A DNA stretch of 5,239 nucleotides from UBA3071 sp965369635 (GTDB lineage: Bacteria; Chloroflexota; Anaerolineae; UBA3071), in contig CBDURC010000212.1 of assembly GCA_965369635.1 (NCBI GenBank), positions 1 through 5,239 of the forward strand, written 5' to 3'. A program made the translations under genes and the position numbers. Under the pieces are notes generated by a model. The model saw only the letters and a program-made list of their open reading frames with translations. It was not told the origin of the DNA and ran no database searches. Numbering within the stretch: the stretch's first letter is position 1; each line of letters opens with the position of its first letter. Below are positions 5,086 to 5,239 of the stretch, piece after piece.

Positions 5086-5239
5086 GAGTGGTGCGAGGCT
5101 GGGGGTTCCGGGGGTGTCCCCCGTCTCAAGCGCCCAGAATCGACGAGCACCCGGGGTTGCCCAAGCCCTGGGTGCTCGTCGAGCGGTGCGAGGCTGGGGG
5201 TTCCGGGGGTGTCCCCCGTCTCAAGCGCCCAGAATCGAC
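5086..5239. repeat. 95-bp tandem repeat, continuing past the window end
   Basis: A first unit occupies 5086-5180, and a second begins at 5181 and is cut by the window edge after 59 bp. The visible 59 bp match the first copy at all but one position (T5089 against C5184). Each unit has a GC-rich part with a tight hairpin CGGGGG-TGT-CCCCC-G (5109-5123), and the first unit ends in the long hairpin at 5141-5181. The full copy number cannot be seen. Confidence 0.92.
5141..5181. repeat. 16-bp stem hairpin inside the tandem repeat
   Basis: CGACGAGCACCCGGGG (5141-5156) pairs with CCCTGGGTGCTCGTCG (5166-5181), with a 9-nt loop and one G-U wobble (5153 with 5169). The stem would be very stable in RNA or as a cruciform. 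There is no T-run on either side, so it is not a standard intrinsic terminator. Confidence 0.85.

Noticed and set aside
5086..5239. CRISPR array
   Set aside because: The whole 95-bp unit is repeated with no variable spacer and no cas genes are in view.

Overview
This 5.2 kb chromosomal window of moderate-to-high GC holds four intact, recognisable protein genes, a decayed toxin-antitoxin pair, at least one and probably two gene fragments, and several structured intergenic repeats. I see no rRNA, tRNA, CRISPR array, transposase or phage gene. The gene content (DUF433/DUF5615 pair, AlkC with a C-terminal Ig-like domain, Obg/DRG-type TGS GTPase, DUF5946, DUF3037 remnant, orphan PadR) fits a Chloroflexota-like or other environmental bacterium with a repeat-rich genome. 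That placement is an impression from families; no taxonomic marker is present.

Layout. Positions 1-588 (minus): a DUF5615 PIN-like toxin gene running off the left edge and, overlapping its start by one base, a DUF433 antitoxin gene. The toxin is broken by an exact 13-bp tandem duplication and has ACG where ATG is expected. The antitoxin also lacks a good start. Positions 656-1441 (plus): a PadR-type repressor behind a good sigma70-like promoter whose -10/start region is overlapped by a perfect palindrome, as expected for autoregulation. Positions 1442-1589: a short convergent gap. Positions 1590-2690 (minus): an AlkC-type 3-methyladenine DNA glycosylase. Positions 2691-3149: 459 bp without an intact gene, holding repeated CCTGGT/ACCAGG hexamers, a 79-nt four-helix hairpin element and a possible C-terminal scrap of a LexA-like winged helix. 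Positions 3150-4139 (minus): a TGS-domain GTPase. Positions 4140-4223: GC-rich hairpins that may terminate the upstream transcript. Positions 4224-4700 (minus): a DUF5946 protein. Positions 4728 to about 4900 (minus): the C-terminal end of a DUF3037 gene, too short to appear as a long reading frame. Positions 4971-4999: a minus-strand promoter-like sequence with a perfect TATAAT. Positions 5086-5239: a 95-bp tandem repeat with a long hairpin, continuing past the window.

The genes do not form one pathway. DUF3037 (now a fragment) and DUF5946 look like a former operon, possibly extending into the GTPase gene. PadR and alkC are convergent single genes. The window reads as an accessory chromosomal stretch undergoing gene decay. 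I did not find a convincing new multi-gene system. The best leads are the toxin-specific lesion beside its antitoxin, the PadR operator, the DUF3037 remnant and the two structured repeat families.
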